From Methanomassiliicoccaceae archaeon (lineage in GTDB: Archaea; Thermoplasmatota; Thermoplasmata; Methanomassiliicoccales; Methanomethylophilaceae): 55,246 bases of DNA. The stretch is from NCBI GenBank assembly GCA_003555025.1, contig PWHV01000021.1, forward strand, positions 1 to 55,246, given 5' to 3'. The notes under the pieces were generated by a model. It searched no databases and was not told the DNA's origin. It worked only from the letters and a program-made list of their open reading frames with translations. The position numbers and the translations under genes are program-made. Shown piece by piece: positions 36,252 to 45,855 of this stretch. Position 1 is the stretch's first letter. Each line of letters begins with the position of its first letter.

Positions 36252-37847
36252 TCACTCCAGCTTGACATGGCGTGTCTTCTCCTTGTTGTGCTCGATCTCG
36301 TCGAACTCGAAGCGGGCGATGTTGCGGTCGAAGGTCTTGTCCTGAGGGGCGTACTTCTTCACCGTCTCCATCAGCTTGAAGGCCACGCCCATCATGTTCT
36401 TGCCCAGCTCGATGCCGAAGCGGGTCTTGCCGTGCACCAGGTGCCCAGGGTTCATGACGTCGCGGGGGTCCATGCAGGTCTTGATGTCCTTCATCAGCTC
36501 GTGGGCGCCGCGGCCCCTGACCTTGGAGAGGTTGGCGGCGAAGAACACGCCGAGGCCCAGGGCGCGACCGCCGTACTTGGCGGCCACATCGCCCATGTAG
36601 CTGTTGTAGGCGAATCCGGTCATGCCCACCACCGTCTCGTTGTCCATGAAGTAATAGGGCATGAACATGGCGGTGCTGCGGTCGGCTATCATGCCGATGA
36701 TGCCGCCGGCGTCCATCTTCAGGTCCTTGAATCCCTTGTAGCACTCCTCGGCGAAGTCGGACCAGTCGGCGACGGGCACCACCACCTCGGCGGGTATGGA
36801 GCCAACGCCCACCTTGCGGGCTCGGAACTCGTAACAGCGCTCGTCCCACTCGTGGGAGGCGATCTCGTAGCTCACCTTGCGGCCGCCGGCGGCCTCGACG
36901 AGGGAGTCGATTATGCCCTCCTCCATCTCCACGAACTCCTCCGAGCCCTGCAGGGTCACCAACATAAGGTTCTTCACTTCCGGCGCGTGGAGGCCGGCCT
37001 TGCGCTGGTTGTCGAAGTGCAGCTCGTCGGACCAGGCGATGTGCAGCGGCTCGACGCTGGGGTGCTTCATGATCTCGTTGATGGGGGCGCCTATCTGAGC
37101 GAGCTTGTCGAAATCGTACGCCAGAGGCTTGACCATGCCCATGGGGTGCAGCTTGAGTGTGACGGTGCCCACCACTCCGAGGGTGCCCTCGGCGCCGGTG
37201 AACATCTGGTTCAGGTTATATCCGGCCATGTTGTCTGCGAGAGCGTCGTAGCCGGTCTCGATGACGGTGCCGTCGGCGAGCACAACCTCCATGTTGCGGA
37301 TGTTGTCCCGTGCGGAGCCGTACTTGAAGCCGCCGATGCCGATCCCGCCAGTGGAGACCCAGCCGCCCACAGTGGCGCTGGGGAAGCTGCTGGGGTAGCA
37401 TCCCAGCAGCAGGCCTTTCTTGGCGCAGGCATCCAGCACGTTCTTCCAGGTGCAGCCAGAGCCCGCCTTGACGTACAGGTCCCTCTCGTTTATCTCGATT
37501 ATCTCGTTGAGGCCGGAGGACAGGTCTATCAGTATGCCCCCGAACACCGGCATGGAGCCGCCCAGGCCCCAGGTGGAGGCCCCGCGGGGGGTTATGGCCA
37601 CCCCGTACTTGTGGGCAATCATGACCACCTTGGACAGGTCCTTCACGCTCTGCGGTCTCACCACCACATCGGGTATGTTCTTGAAGGCGATGCTGGTCTC
37701 CTTCGGAAGAGGAGCGAGGTCGTGGCTGTAGAGAAGCCTCTCCATTTCACTGGTGTTCACGTTCTCCTTACCGATCGCTTCCTCGAGACGGGAAACCAAT
37801 TCGGGTGTAACGGCACGGGATAGGTTGTCTCCCCCTTTCACTTTCAT
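36252..37847 (-). CDS. FAD-binding GlcD-type dehydrogenase (glycolate/D-lactate oxidase family)
   Basis: A 531-residue flavoprotein of the FAD-binding PCMH class. The N-terminal domain has VVRPQSVKDLSKVV, TPRGASTWGLGGSMP and the FAD loop GCYPSSFPSATVGGWVST with GIGGFKYGSARDNIRNMEV, each typical of GlcD/D-lactate dehydrogenase. The C-terminal PCMH-type end has DPRDVMNPGHLVHGKT. The ribosome site AAGGAGGACA lies before the ATG at 37847, and TATA TTAATATAC at about 37904-37912 (reverse strand) gives a leader of about 35-40 nt. In some methanogens GlcD-like proteins pair with HdrD-like subunits; no HdrD gene is adjacent here. Substrate is undetermined. Confidence 0.9.
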   Translation of the reverse strand: MKVKGGDNLSRAVTPELVSRLEEAIGKENVNTSEMERLLYSHDLAPLPKETSIAFKNIPDVVVRPQSVKDLSKVVMIAHKYGVAITPRGASTWGLGGSMPVFGGILIDLSSGLNEIIEINERDLYVKAGSGCTWKNVLDACAKKGLLLGCYPSSFPSATVGGWVSTGGIGIGGFKYGSARDNIRNMEVVLADGTVIETGYDALADNMAGYNLNQMFTGAEGTLGVVGTVTLKLHPMGMVKPLAYDFDKLAQIGAPINEIMKHPSVEPLHIAWSDELHFDNQRKAGLHAPEVKNLMLVTLQGSEEFVEMEEGIIDSLVEAAGGRKVSYEIASHEWDERCYEFRARKVGVGSIPAEVVVPVADWSDFAEECYKGFKDLKMDAGGIIGMIADRSTAMFMPYYFMDNETVVGMTGFAYNSYMGDVAAKYGGRALGLGVFFAANLSKVRGRGAHELMKDIKTCMDPRDVMNPGHLVHGKTRFGIELGKNMMGVAFKLMETVKKYAPQDKTFDRNIARFEFDEIEHNKEKTRHVKLE

Positions 37848-37939
37848 TCGGAATGTCCTCCTTGTAAATGAGATTACGAAACTTCCAGTAAATCATTTCA
37901 CTGTATATTAAGCCTTTGGGAATCTGGCTATACTCTTTC

Positions 37940-38431
37940 TCATCCCTGTAGAGGGCCTTCATCCGGCCCTTCGACGGCGACGCGGACGGGCCCCGCATCG
38001 TCTCCTCCGGCGCCCGTCGGAGGGCGCATGACGCCGTCGCAGGGAAGATCGATCGCTCTTTTCAGCGCCGCGTCGTCGAGATGGAAGAGATGGGTGCGGC
38101 AACGGCAGTCGGAGCTTCCGAATCCAGGTGGCGTTGGTCGGCCGCCCGCTTCGATCAGCGCGGCGGCGAGGGCGCACTCGCCCGCGCTTTCGGAGAGGAA
38201 GGTCAGGGCGAGCATTTCCGCGCTCAGCATGGTGAGGCGGTCGATGTGCCACCGCATCCTCTTCCCAACGGAGAAATGCCTCCCAACGCGCCCTTCGAGG
38301 CCGTTGCGGGCGCTGCCCGCGTAAGCATACCAGCCCGCGGGGAACCGCAACCGACCGAGGGAGCCGACCTCCGCCTCCGCATCGTGGTCCAGGCGGAGCA
38401 GCAGGATATAGCTCCCCGGTGTGACGCTCAT
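37940..38431 (-). CDS. DUF123-domain (GIY-YIG-like) protein
   Basis: A 163-residue protein whose first 120 residues match DUF123, a domain related to the GIY-YIG nuclease fold: GSYILLLRLDHDAEAEVG, FPAGWYAYAGSARNGLEGRVGRH (in pieces), KRMRWHIDRLTM, then CALAAALIEAGGRP and GSSDCRCRTHLFHL. The C-terminal 35 residues are low-complexity. DUF123 proteins are uncharacterised; a few are joined to endonuclease III. Its start codon overlaps the mmp7 stop by 4 bp, making it the last gene of the MCR-activation operon. What a nuclease-like domain does there is unknown. Confidence 0.82.
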   Translation of the reverse strand: MSVTPGSYILLLRLDHDAEAEVGSLGRLRFPAGWYAYAGSARNGLEGRVGRHFSVGKRMRWHIDRLTMLSAEMLALTFLSESAGECALAAALIEAGGRPTPPGFGSSDCRCRTHLFHLDDAALKRAIDLPCDGVMRPPTGAGGDDAGPVRVAVEGPDEGPLQG

Positions 38432-39351
38432 AAGGAATCGCGGTACTCGACCTCGGAGCGGGTCATTATCCTGATGAGGGTGCTGCTGTCGCTGATGCGC
38501 GACGGCGTTATGCGGGCCACCTCACCCAAGGGACGTCCGAATACGACCAAGCCCTCCAGCTCCTCGCGGTTCTCGTTATAGGGGATCTTCACCCTGATGC
38601 CGTCAAGGTGGAGGACGATAGGCGCTGGCCGCAGGCTCTCCCGCACCGCCTCCATCTCCTCCAGGCGCTGCTTCACCTCCGCCGGGTGCACGAAGATGGG
38701 GTCCTCCCCCAGCTCCACGCGCCGGTCGCTGACGATCTCCGCGGTCATGTCGGCTATCTCCACCAGCTTGTCTATCTCCTCGGCGCGCCGCATCCTCTCC
38801 GATTTGCGGCCCACCCCGCATACTATGCCCTCGCAGTCCTCGTCCAAGCCTTCGGGCATCGGTCCGGATATCAGTATCACCGGTACGGTGATGTCGTCGA
38901 ATAGGTGCTTCTTCTCCTCCACGCATTTCTTGAAGTTGCCCAGCACGAATATGGCGGCATCGTACTCGTTGATGATCGTCTTCTCGTCGGCCGATATCTG
39001 GGACGTCTCCTTCCCGCGGCCGCGGGCGAGGCCCATGACAACGGTTATGGCGCCGTACTGGCGGAGTTGCTCGGCGATGTCGCAGATGGGATGAGGCATA
39101 TGGTGCCTGCCCAGAGAGGGGCCCACCACCGCTATCTCGGTGCCGGCGAGCGGCACCGATTTCATCTCGCCGCCCAGCTCACGGGCGAGCTCCTTCACCG
39201 CTGGGGCGTCCTCGGCGGGCACCGCCATGGTTATGAGCATGGTCTGGGCCATCTGGCTCTTCTGCACCACCGAGCCGCCGATGTCCTCAATCAGGTCCAG
39301 CATCTCGTCGGAGCGGTAGACGCCGCCGTCGAACATCATCACCTCATACAT
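38428..39351 (-). CDS. mmp7: Methanogenesis marker protein 7
   Basis: A 307-residue member of the marker-7 family, found only in methanogens. The start MYEVMMFDGGVYRSDEMLDLIEDIGG (split by family) is characteristic, as are the later VVGPSLGRHHMPHP, VMGLARGRGKETSQ and FVLGNFKKCVEEKK. To my knowledge, marker 7 is found with McrC, component A2 and markers 3 and 17 in the ATP-dependent MCR activation assembly. It overlaps mmp17 by 8 bp and DUF123 by 4 bp. Conserved Cys residues (KKCVEE and EGIVCGVG) could bind metal clusters. Confidence 0.93.
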   Translation of the reverse strand: MYEVMMFDGGVYRSDEMLDLIEDIGGSVVQKSQMAQTMLITMAVPAEDAPAVKELARELGGEMKSVPLAGTEIAVVGPSLGRHHMPHPICDIAEQLRQYGAITVVMGLARGRGKETSQISADEKTIINEYDAAIFVLGNFKKCVEEKKHLFDDITVPVILISGPMPEGLDEDCEGIVCGVGRKSERMRRAEEIDKLVEIADMTAEIVSDRRVELGEDPIFVHPAEVKQRLEEMEAVRESLRPAPIVLHLDGIRVKIPYNENREELEGLVVFGRPLGEVARITPSRISDSSTLIRIMTRSEVEYRDSL

Positions 39352-39910
39352 CGCCTTCGCCCTCCATCTCCTTATGCAGGATGCTGGCCTCCTCCTTCAG
39401 TTCGGGCCGCAGGATGTTCTCCGAGGCCAGTATGGTGACGGTGCGGGGGCCGCTGAGATGGTAACGGGATTTCATCCCCTCCGGGAGGGTGCGCCACAGG
39501 GCGTCGATCATCTCGTTGCGAACCTTTTGGCCGGAGACGACCTCCGTCTTCTTCAGATCCTCAACATTGGCACCTTTTATGGTCATCTCGAACCTTGTCC
39601 TCTGGTCGACGCTGTCCCTCCCGTAGGTTGACCAGAGTTTGCTCAGTATCGACGGGGCGTAGCGCTCATCGGAGATGCGCAACTGGACCTCGCCGCCCTC
39701 CTCCCTGATCTCCGCAACGTCCTTCATGGTAAGCCTCTCGGGGCGGCTGCGCATCCTCACGGAGTAGATGAAGGCGGGGTCCTCGGGGCGAAGGACCATG
39801 CGGGCCTCGTCGATGGCCCGCGACTTGCCCATGTCCGCCAATATGCGGCGGAACAGCTCCTCGTAGGCCTCGGTGCCGTATTCGTCAGTGCCCATCACCG
39901 TCAGCTTCAT
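39344..39910 (-). CDS. mmp17: Methanogenesis marker protein 17
   Basis: A 188-residue methanogen-specific protein. The N-terminus MKLTVMGTDEYGTEAYEEL and DVAEIREEGGEVQLRIS with the later LSKLWSTYGRDSVDQRTRFEM (in pieces) fit marker 17. It is a component of the MCR-activation assembly in other methanogens. It lies 2 bp after mmp15 and overlaps mmp7 by 8 bp. No cofactor motif is seen; it is likely structural. The name is from family resemblance and operon order. Confidence 0.9.
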   Translation of the reverse strand: MKLTVMGTDEYGTEAYEELFRRILADMGKSRAIDEARMVLRPEDPAFIYSVRMRSRPERLTMKDVAEIREEGGEVQLRISDERYAPSILSKLWSTYGRDSVDQRTRFEMTIKGANVEDLKKTEVVSGQKVRNEMIDALWRTLPEGMKSRYHLSGPRTVTILASENILRPELKEEASILHKEMEGEGDV

Positions 39911-39912
39911 GC

Positions 39913-41139
39913 TCAGCCCTCAAGGAATCCTGAGGAGAGCAACGCTCCCCCCACCGAGCCGATGTACTGCGATCTAGGGGGCACGATGGGCTCCTTCCCG
40001 AGGATATCGCCCACCGCGGTGACCATCCCGGATATCAGCGATGTCCCTCCCACTTGGATGACCGGGTCGCGGACGTCGATCTCCTGCAGCTGCTGCTCGT
40101 ATATCTGCTCGGCGACGCTGTGGCAGGCGGCGGCGGCGACGTCGGCGCGGGTGTGCCCCTCGGCGAGCGATGTCACCAAGTCCTGGATGCCGAACACCGA
40201 GCAATAGGAGTTCATGTTGATAGCGCGCCAATCCCCATCATCGGCCAAGGCGCCGAGCTCGGTCACCTCCACCTTGAGGCGGCGGGAGACGATCTCCAGA
40301 AAGCGGCCGGATGCGCCGGCGCATATCCCGCCCATGGTGAAGTTGTCGGGTATGCCGTCACGAACGGTTATGGCCTTATTGTCCATCCCTCCGATGTCGA
40401 GTATGGTGGCCTCTCCCTGCTGACGCCCGGCGAGCCACACGGCCCCCTTGGAGTTGGTGGTCAGCTCCTCCTGGACCAGCTTGGCGTCCATCTTCTTGCC
40501 GACGGTGTAGCGGCCGTAGCCGGTGGTGCCAATGGCCTCCAGGTCGGACATCTTGAGCCCGGCCTGCTCCAGCGCGTCGTTGAGGGTGGACTCCGCCGAC
40601 TCCAAGACCTCTCCGGACGGGGTCCAGGACATGCCCACGATCTTATTGTCCGCCATTACCAAAGACTTGGTGGTGGTGGAGCCGGAGTCGATGCCGGCGG
40701 TGATGCCGATCTGCCTCTCACGGGCGAGCAGCTCCTTGCGCGACACGATGGTCACCAAGGCCTCCATCCTCGTCAGCAGCTGGTTGGCCTTCATCCTCTC
40801 GGTGAAGGAGTAGGTGACCACCGGCAGGTCGGTGTGCTCCTGGATGTACCTCCGCAGCTCGTTCCTCACCAACGCGCCCTCGGCGCAACGGAAGCAGCTG
40901 GCGATGAACACCGCGTCGGCGTCGTAGCGCCCCTCGGCGAGGTGCACGGCGCGGGCAATCATCAGCTTGAGCTGCGCCGACACCGGTTTGAATCCGAACT
41001 CCCGGATGCAGCGGTCGATCTCCGAGGTCTCCACGTCAGGATGCACCATCTTCGCCCCCACCGAGCGGGAGGCTTTCTCTATCTCGTACTGAACGCCGCT
41101 GTATTCGGTGCCGCAGGACAGCTGGGCTATCTTGATCAT
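39913..41139 (-). CDS. mmp15: Methanogenesis marker protein 15 (ASKHA-type ATPase)
   Basis: A 408-residue protein whose C-terminal two thirds is an ASKHA ATPase of the BadF/BadG/HgdC activator type. The phosphate loop is [12 protein letters not shown], the adenosine motif [12 protein letters not shown]-like (QVGGTSL). The Cys residues of [11 protein letters not shown] and MNSYCSVFG correspond to the ligands of the single [4Fe-4S] cluster that bridges the dimer in HgdC. The N-terminal 140 residues have additional Cys ([10 protein letters not shown]). By analogy it would use ATP to drive a one-electron transfer at low potential, fitting the need to reduce Ni in coenzyme F430. It overlaps mmp5 by 4 bp. 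Confidence 0.92.
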   Translation of the reverse strand: MIKIAQLSCGTEYSGVQYEIEKASRSVGAKMVHPDVETSEIDRCIREFGFKPVSAQLKLMIARAVHLAEGRYDADAVFIASCFRCAEGALVRNELRRYIQEHTDLPVVTYSFTERMKANQLLTRMEALVTIVSRKELLARERQIGITAGIDSGSTTTKSLVMADNKIVGMSWTPSGEVLESAESTLNDALEQAGLKMSDLEAIGTTGYGRYTVGKKMDAKLVQEELTTNSKGAVWLAGRQQGEATILDIGGMDNKAITVRDGIPDNFTMGGICAGASGRFLEIVSRRLKVEVTELGALADDGDWRAINMNSYCSVFGIQDLVTSLAEGHTRADVAAAACHSVAEQIYEQQLQEIDVRDPVIQVGGTSLISGMVTAVGDILGKEPIVPPRSQYIGSVGGALLSSGFLEG

Positions 41140-41570
41140 TGCAGCCCCTCCAGGAACTCCTTCACCTTTATGACCATGTTGCGGGCCTCCCCCTCCTCAT
41201 GGGGATAGTTTATCTCCAGGGTGGGTATGCCGCGCTTGCGCACCAGGAACTCCACCAGGAGGTTGGTGCGGTGGCATCCCACGCAGCCGAAGCTGTAGGG
41301 GGCGTCTTCCATGATTATCGCCGCTTCGGCGTTGTCTATCAGCGGGCCCCACACCGCCAGGCGGCCGCGGATGCCGGAGGGAACCTCTATGCCCGCATAA
41401 TCAAGACCCTTTTTGACGTCATCGAGGGTCACGTTCATGGGGGGCATGTCTATCTCCAGGTTGTCCACCCTCTCCTGTATGGTCGCCATCACGCTCAGGG
41501 GCTCGTGCCCGAAGCGCTCAACCAGATCGAACAGTATCAAACTGTTCGGGGGATCGATGAATATCTTCAA
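41136..41570 (-). CDS. mmp5: Methanogenesis marker protein 5
   Basis: A 144-residue methanogen-specific protein. The start [22 protein letters not shown] and the Cys/His segment [12 protein letters not shown] followed by [15 protein letters not shown] fit marker 5. The CxxCH set may bind metal. It abuts mmp6 directly and overlaps mmp15 by 4 bp. The biochemical role is unknown; co-occurrence with MCR links it to activation or cofactor handling. Confidence 0.92.
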   Translation of the reverse strand: MKIFIDPPNSLILFDLVERFGHEPLSVMATIQERVDNLEIDMPPMNVTLDDVKKGLDYAGIEVPSGIRGRLAVWGPLIDNAEAAIIMEDAPYSFGCVGCHRTNLLVEFLVRKRGIPTLEINYPHEEGEARNMVIKVKEFLEGLQ

Positions 41571-41987
41571 TCACTCCACCTCCTCGCAGATTCTCTGCAG
41601 CTCCTTGACCGGCATCGGCGCGCGGTCATCATCCTCTTCGGCCTCCTCGCCCCGCAGGGCGCATTGCAGGCCCTTCTCCACCAGGGCGAGGTCCTGCCAC
41701 TCTCTCTGCAGCTGGGAGAAGCCGGGGCGTGAGCCGTGCTGTGCCCGGCAGCGGTTCGGGTCCCCCAGCGGGAAGCCTCTGATCTTGGAATAGATGCCCA
41801 GCGGGTCCATCTTTTTCAGGTCGTCCATGACCTCCTTGACCGTCTCCGGAGGCCCTTCCAGCAACGCCCCGTAGCAGGTCTCCTTGACGGTCACCTCATG
41901 ACCCATCGCATAGACCGCCCGGGTTATCTGGTCGGGGGTTATCTCCGAAAGCGGGGATATGACTATCAGCCTAGTCTCCCTCTTCAT
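41571..41987 (-). CDS. mmp6: Methanogenesis marker protein 6
   Basis: A 138-residue methanogen-specific protein. Family stretches are RLIVISPLSEITPDQI, GHEVTVKETCYGALLEGP and SKIRGFPLGDPNRCRAQHGSRPG (in pieces). It is marker 6. It overlaps mmp3 by 17 bp and abuts mmp5. The C-terminus is acidic. Role unknown. Confidence 0.9.
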   Translation of the reverse strand: MKRETRLIVISPLSEITPDQITRAVYAMGHEVTVKETCYGALLEGPPETVKEVMDDLKKMDPLGIYSKIRGFPLGDPNRCRAQHGSRPGFSQLQREWQDLALVEKGLQCALRGEEAEEDDDRAPMPVKELQRICEEVE

Positions 41988-43503
41988 CGTTGCTCTCCTC
42001 CTTCACGTAAACGGTCTGGCCCTCTTTGAGGCCGTCCATTAGACGGTCGATGTCGTCGGCGAACCTGCCCACGATGTTGGTCCCGTAGGGCTCCTCGCCG
42101 GTGGGTCCGTATTCCTTGCTCCCCTCCAGCCTTATGCCGATGAGGCCGGCGTGCGGCCGCACCTGGTTGGTTATCCCGATATGCCCTCTCTCGGAGGCGC
42201 TGAATTCGTTCTCCGGGTACAGCGACTTGCCCCTATCGTTATCCCCCTCGAATGTCACCATCGGCAATCCCTTGAAAGTGAAATGGACCTGTAGCGACCC
42301 CACCGGCTTATGGTCGAGGCCGGTGACCCTCTCCAGGTAGCGGACGGTGGAGGCGGCGTTCTCCCTGTCCATGCGCAGGATGAATATATCCTTCGACCGG
42401 GCGCCGAAGGTGACCGCCTTGCCCCCTTTCAGGGCCTCTATGGTCATCTCCGGGGTTTGATCCACGATCACGGCGTCATCGGCGGTGTCGCCCTGACGCT
42501 CCTGCTCAATGCCACGGCCGGATAGGAACTCCTCTCCCTCCGACTGCGTCATCCCCACCGCGAGCGCCCGCTCCGGACGGGTGAGCACGGTGAGCCTTTG
42601 GCCGTTCTCCGCGAGCATGAGCAGCGTGCTCCCCTGCGCCACATTCCCCACCTTCGTGTGCTGGTCGGAGTTCTGCCTTCTCCTCTTGTAGAGGTATATC
42701 CTGCCCGCTCCGCGGCCCTCGGTCCTGACGGTGACGTCCATCTCCTGGCGGACGCCGGTGATGCCAGGGTCGATGTCCTTGCTTAGGTTATCCGAGCAGG
42801 AGATGAAGGACTCGGTGCGCTCGGTGACGTTGAGCACGCCGTTGCGCAACGTCACCAACAGGTGCTCGGCGCCCATCGCCGAGGAGGTCTCCAGGTCCAT
42901 CGTGACATGGCTCTCGACGGCCATGCCGTCATAGAGGACCGCGTCCATGTCCTCGGTGTTCTCGGCGTTCTCGCTGGAGGTCTCCTGGACCAACGGGCGG
43001 ATCTCCTTCACGCTCTCCCCCTCCTTTATCTTGTCGAGGAGGTGCCTGCCCCAGGTGACCTTGCCCACCCTTCCGCCGCCGGCGCCGTAGCGTCCGCGGT
43101 GATCGTGCTTGCTGAACATGAGATATGTGGTGTTGCTGTCGAAGCCGCCCAGGGAGAAGAAGACGTCATAGCGTCGGCGCATGTGCAGGCCCTTGTCCAC
43201 GGGGATCTCGGTGGGGAAAGAGCCCATCGCCATGACCTTGGAGGTGTTCCAGCGCACATTGTTGCCCACCAGCGAGTCGAATAGCCCGCGCCATAGATCG
43301 GCGTCGGGGGAGTCATCGACCTTGATGCACATCGTCCCCCTCTCGAAGACCAGCTCGTACTCGTTTGTCCTCTGCTCGGCGAGCTCGGTCGATATCAGCA
43401 CCGACACGGCGGTGCCTGGATGATGGGGCTCGCCCTTCAGCACCTCGCCGAGAGTGCTGCCTTCGGGGAACTCCCTCTCCGTGCCGTTGACCTTGATCTT
43501 CAT
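41971..43503 (-). CDS. mmp3: Methanogenesis marker protein 3
   Basis: A 510-residue methanogen-specific protein. The N-terminus MKIKVNGTEREFPEG is ubiquitin/ThiS-like beta-grasp in look, then repeated beta-rich domains follow (SLGGFDSNTTYLMFS, VTFGARSKDIFILRM, GHIGITNQVRPHAGLIG). It matches marker 3, a peptidyl-prolyl-isomerase-like family by name. To my knowledge, marker 3 occurs in the MCR activation assembly. It begins 19 bp after mcrC. No enzymatic motif is visible. Confidence 0.93.
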   Translation of the reverse strand: MKIKVNGTEREFPEGSTLGEVLKGEPHHPGTAVSVLISTELAEQRTNEYELVFERGTMCIKVDDSPDADLWRGLFDSLVGNNVRWNTSKVMAMGSFPTEIPVDKGLHMRRRYDVFFSLGGFDSNTTYLMFSKHDHRGRYGAGGGRVGKVTWGRHLLDKIKEGESVKEIRPLVQETSSENAENTEDMDAVLYDGMAVESHVTMDLETSSAMGAEHLLVTLRNGVLNVTERTESFISCSDNLSKDIDPGITGVRQEMDVTVRTEGRGAGRIYLYKRRRQNSDQHTKVGNVAQGSTLLMLAENGQRLTVLTRPERALAVGMTQSEGEEFLSGRGIEQERQGDTADDAVIVDQTPEMTIEALKGGKAVTFGARSKDIFILRMDRENAASTVRYLERVTGLDHKPVGSLQVHFTFKGLPMVTFEGDNDRGKSLYPENEFSASERGHIGITNQVRPHAGLIGIRLEGSKEYGPTGEEPYGTNIVGRFADDIDRLMDGLKEGQTVYVKEESNDEEGD

Positions 43504-43522
43504 ATCTCAGCGTCCTCCGTGA

Positions 43523-44134
43523 TCACTCCCGGGGGATCATCGACTGTATCTTGGACACTATCTCGTCCAGCTTCTCCTGGCTGCAGGTGACGCCTCGCAC
43601 CACGCCGGTGACAATCTCCACTATCTCCCCCTTGGTATCGATGTCCTCCTCCCGGGGCATGACCATCCGGGTCTTGACCCCGATGGCGGCGAAGTCCTCG
43701 TAGTCCACCGGGCACTGCGCCACCACCATCGCCGGGATGTCAGAGTTGCGCAGGATCAGCCTCGCCTTGTAGATTATGTGCTTCCTGACGTTGCCCAGGT
43801 GAATGAGTGCCACCTTGAATTGCTGGATGCGGGCGGCCTCGATGGGGTCGAGGCCGAAGTAGGAGCCGGTGCTGACATCGGGGGCGTCGGCGGGAACCCC
43901 CGAGCCGGCGTTTATCACTAGCACGCTGGTGTCTATCCCCTCCTCCCGGAGGGCATAGGTGATCTCGCAGACCGGCTTGGTTATGTGCCTGCGCCCCGGG
44001 CCCATTGCGATGGCGACGACATCGCGTCCGCTCTCCGATATCGTCGCTCGGGCGGCGAGGCCGCCTCCAGTGCCCAGGCCGCGTGACTCACGGCACTCGA
44101 CAAAGCTGAGATGCCTACCGATTCGCTGTTTCAA
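43523..44134 (-). CDS. mcrC: Methyl-coenzyme M reductase operon protein C (McrC)
   Basis: A 203-residue McrC. The N-terminal [19 protein letters not shown] with glycine-rich loop, then [24 protein letters not shown] (in pieces), [13 protein letters not shown] and the C-terminal [18 protein letters not shown] are diagnostic. McrC binds MCR and is needed for its ATP-dependent activation. In many methanogens mcrC lies between mcrD and mcrG; here it has moved into the activation operon next to component A2, with 4-bp overlap. Conserved Cys residues may hold Fe-S clusters. Confidence 0.95.
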   Translation of the reverse strand: MKQRIGRHLSFVECRESRGLGTGGGLAARATISESGRDVVAIAMGPGRRHITKPVCEITYALREEGIDTSVLVINAGSGVPADAPDVSTGSYFGLDPIEAARIQQFKVALIHLGNVRKHIIYKARLILRNSDIPAMVVAQCPVDYEDFAAIGVKTRMVMPREEDIDTKGEIVEIVTGVVRGVTCSQEKLDEIVSKIQSMIPRE

Positions 44135-45756
44135 GCTGAGCCACCGTCTTTGAACTCGTCCAACTTGCCATGCTCCGTCAGATATCCGACGATGTCATCG
44201 GGGGTCCCCTCGAATACCACCTCGCCGCCCTCCATGAGGGCGACCCTGTCACAGCAGTTCATGACGAAGTCCATATCGTGGCTGACGACTATAAACGTTT
44301 CACCCAGGTCCCGACGGGAGTCGACGACGGCCTGCGCGACCGCCATCTTGGTAATGGGGTCCATGGTACCGGTGGGCTCGTCGAGGATGATTATCCTTGG
44401 CTCTTTGATGAGGACCTGGGCGAAGGCTATCCTCTGCTTCTCGCCGGTACTGAGCTTCTCCGGGTAGGAATAGAGGATTCTCTCTATGTCCCTATCCGGG
44501 AATCCAGCGCTGCGCAGGACCTGAATGGCCTTGACCTTGGCGAGCTCCGCCGGCATCTTCATGCCGATGCAGGTGGTTAGGTTCCTCAGAATGGTGTCGA
44601 AGGGATAGAGGGTGTACTCCTGGTGAAGCATGCCTATGTAGGGCGTGGCGCGGCCCTTGCCCGCCTCCCCGGTCACGGACATGTCGATGAGCTCATCGCC
44701 GATGTTGATCTCCACCTTGCCATCGGTCGCCGGGGTTATGCCCGCTATCATGCGCGAGGTGGTGGTCTTGCCGGCGCCGCTCAGGCCCACCAGGGCGAAT
44801 ATCTCTTTCTCCATTATCTCCAGGTCGACGCCGTCTACCGCCTTCACCACGCCGCGGACCACGGAGAAGAAGTACTTCTTGGCGTTGGTGAGCTTGATGA
44901 TCGGTTGTCCCACCTCCACATCCTCGCTGCGCACGAAGTCGTACTCCTGCATGAACTCCTCGACTATGGTCGCCGGGTCGCCGATGTCCTTGACCTCGCC
45001 GGCGTCCAGCCATAACGCCTCCTCTGCCATCTTCTCTATGGCCTCCGGCCAGTGCGATGTCACCACCAGGCCGATGTTGTCCTCCTTCACCGTTCGCACC
45101 AGGGTGTCATGGACCATCTCCGCGGTCTGCGGGTCCAGGGTGCCGGTTGGCTCGTCCGCCAACAGTATGAGCGGATCCTTGGCCAACTGGCGGGCGAGGA
45201 CGATGCGCTGCTTCTCACCGCCGGAGAGGTCCCTGGCGATGTGGGTGGTACGGTGAGTCATGCCCACCATCTCCAAAAGCTCGATCGCCTTCTCCACCAT
45301 CTTGTTCTCGCCCATCCTGTCGCCCAAGGCCTCGAAGAGGTTCTCGATGACGGTCTTGTCCCCGAAGAGGGCGAAGGTCCTCTGCAGCATGATGGCGATC
45401 CTGTTGCGCACCGCCTGTCGCAGCGGGTCCCTCTCGTCCAAGGACCAGAAGTCGACCTCTTCCAGAACGGTCTCGTTGCCGCAGACGTGGCAAGGTTGGC
45501 CCTCATAAGGAAGGTCCACCCTCTGGCAGGATTCGCAGTAGTTGACACGGTAGATGATGCTACCCTCGTCGGGGAAGTAATCCTTGGAGCCGCGCAGCAT
45601 GTGAATGAAGACCGACTTGCCCGCCGCGCTTTTGCCTATGAGACCCAGGGGTTTCCCGGAAACTATGGTGGTGGACAGGTTGTCCAGGACCTTGTTCCCA
45701 TCGAAGGATTTGCTAACACCCTTAACGATAATTAAAGGTACTGGCTCAAGAGTCAT
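44131..45756 (-). CDS. atwA: MCR activation component A2 (tandem ABC ATPase)
   Basis: A 541-residue soluble protein of two ABC ATPase domains. First: Walker A GKSAAGKS (41-48), signature LSGGEKQR (177-184), Walker [12 protein letters not shown]. Second: GLSGAGKT (324-331), LSTGEKQR and [11 protein letters not shown]. In the first domain an insert has two Cys pairs, C74/C77 and C89/C92, probably zinc. Component A2 supplies ATP hydrolysis for reduction of the MCR Ni center. It leads the operon; its promoter (reverse strand CTTTTATAAT at about 45782-45790) faces the DUF4443/2111 gene. An AAAGGAACA ribosome site precedes the ATG. Confidence 0.95.
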   Translation of the reverse strand: MTLEPVPLIIVKGVSKSFDGNKVLDNLSTTIVSGKPLGLIGKSAAGKSVFIHMLRGSKDYFPDEGSIIYRVNYCESCQRVDLPYEGQPCHVCGNETVLEEVDFWSLDERDPLRQAVRNRIAIMLQRTFALFGDKTVIENLFEALGDRMGENKMVEKAIELLEMVGMTHRTTHIARDLSGGEKQRIVLARQLAKDPLILLADEPTGTLDPQTAEMVHDTLVRTVKEDNIGLVVTSHWPEAIEKMAEEALWLDAGEVKDIGDPATIVEEFMQEYDFVRSEDVEVGQPIIKLTNAKKYFFSVVRGVVKAVDGVDLEIMEKEIFALVGLSGAGKTTTSRMIAGITPATDGKVEINIGDELIDMSVTGEAGKGRATPYIGMLHQEYTLYPFDTILRNLTTCIGMKMPAELAKVKAIQVLRSAGFPDRDIERILYSYPEKLSTGEKQRIAFAQVLIKEPRIIILDEPTGTMDPITKMAVAQAVVDSRRDLGETFIVVSHDMDFVMNCCDRVALMEGGEVVFEGTPDDIVGYLTEHGKLDEFKDGGSA

Positions 45757-45855
45757 GATGTTCCTTTAACGGTTAGTCCGATTATAAAAGTTGTCTAATC
45801 AAGTGTTTAGTGGTTGCACACAGGTTTTATAACGCTGGATGGTATATACATCCAT
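45757..45855. promoter_or_regulatory. Divergent promoter region of atwA and the DUF2111 regulator
   Basis: This 99-bp interval has a leftward TATA (CTTTTATAAT, reverse strand, about 45782-45790) for the MCR-activation operon and a rightward TATA (GTTTTATAACG, about 45823-45832) for the regulator. A 9-bp palindrome TAACGGTTA is at 45767-45775 in the atwA leader, and a GTTGCA at 45813-45818. A longer palindrome precedes the regulator ATG. Confidence 0.6.
45836..45854. promoter_or_regulatory. 19-bp palindrome TGGATG-N7-CATCCA, candidate operator
   Basis: Perfect 6-bp arms (45836-45841 and 45849-45854) flank GTATATA, directly before the ATG at 45856. As the mRNA is probably leaderless, the palindrome covers the transcription start, where a bound winged-helix protein would block initiation. 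Autoregulation by the adjacent gene is inferred. Confidence 0.5.

Noticed and set aside
36210-36260. Amber codon read-through as pyrrolysine at the HAD gene stop (TAG)
   Set aside because: The frame is not followed by homologous sequence and the protein already has full family length; a real stop is simpler.
45813-45818. GTTGCA near the atwA/regulator promoter as an Lrp site
   Set aside because: A 6-mer is expected many times in the window by chance; there is no second arm, unlike at the lrp promoter.
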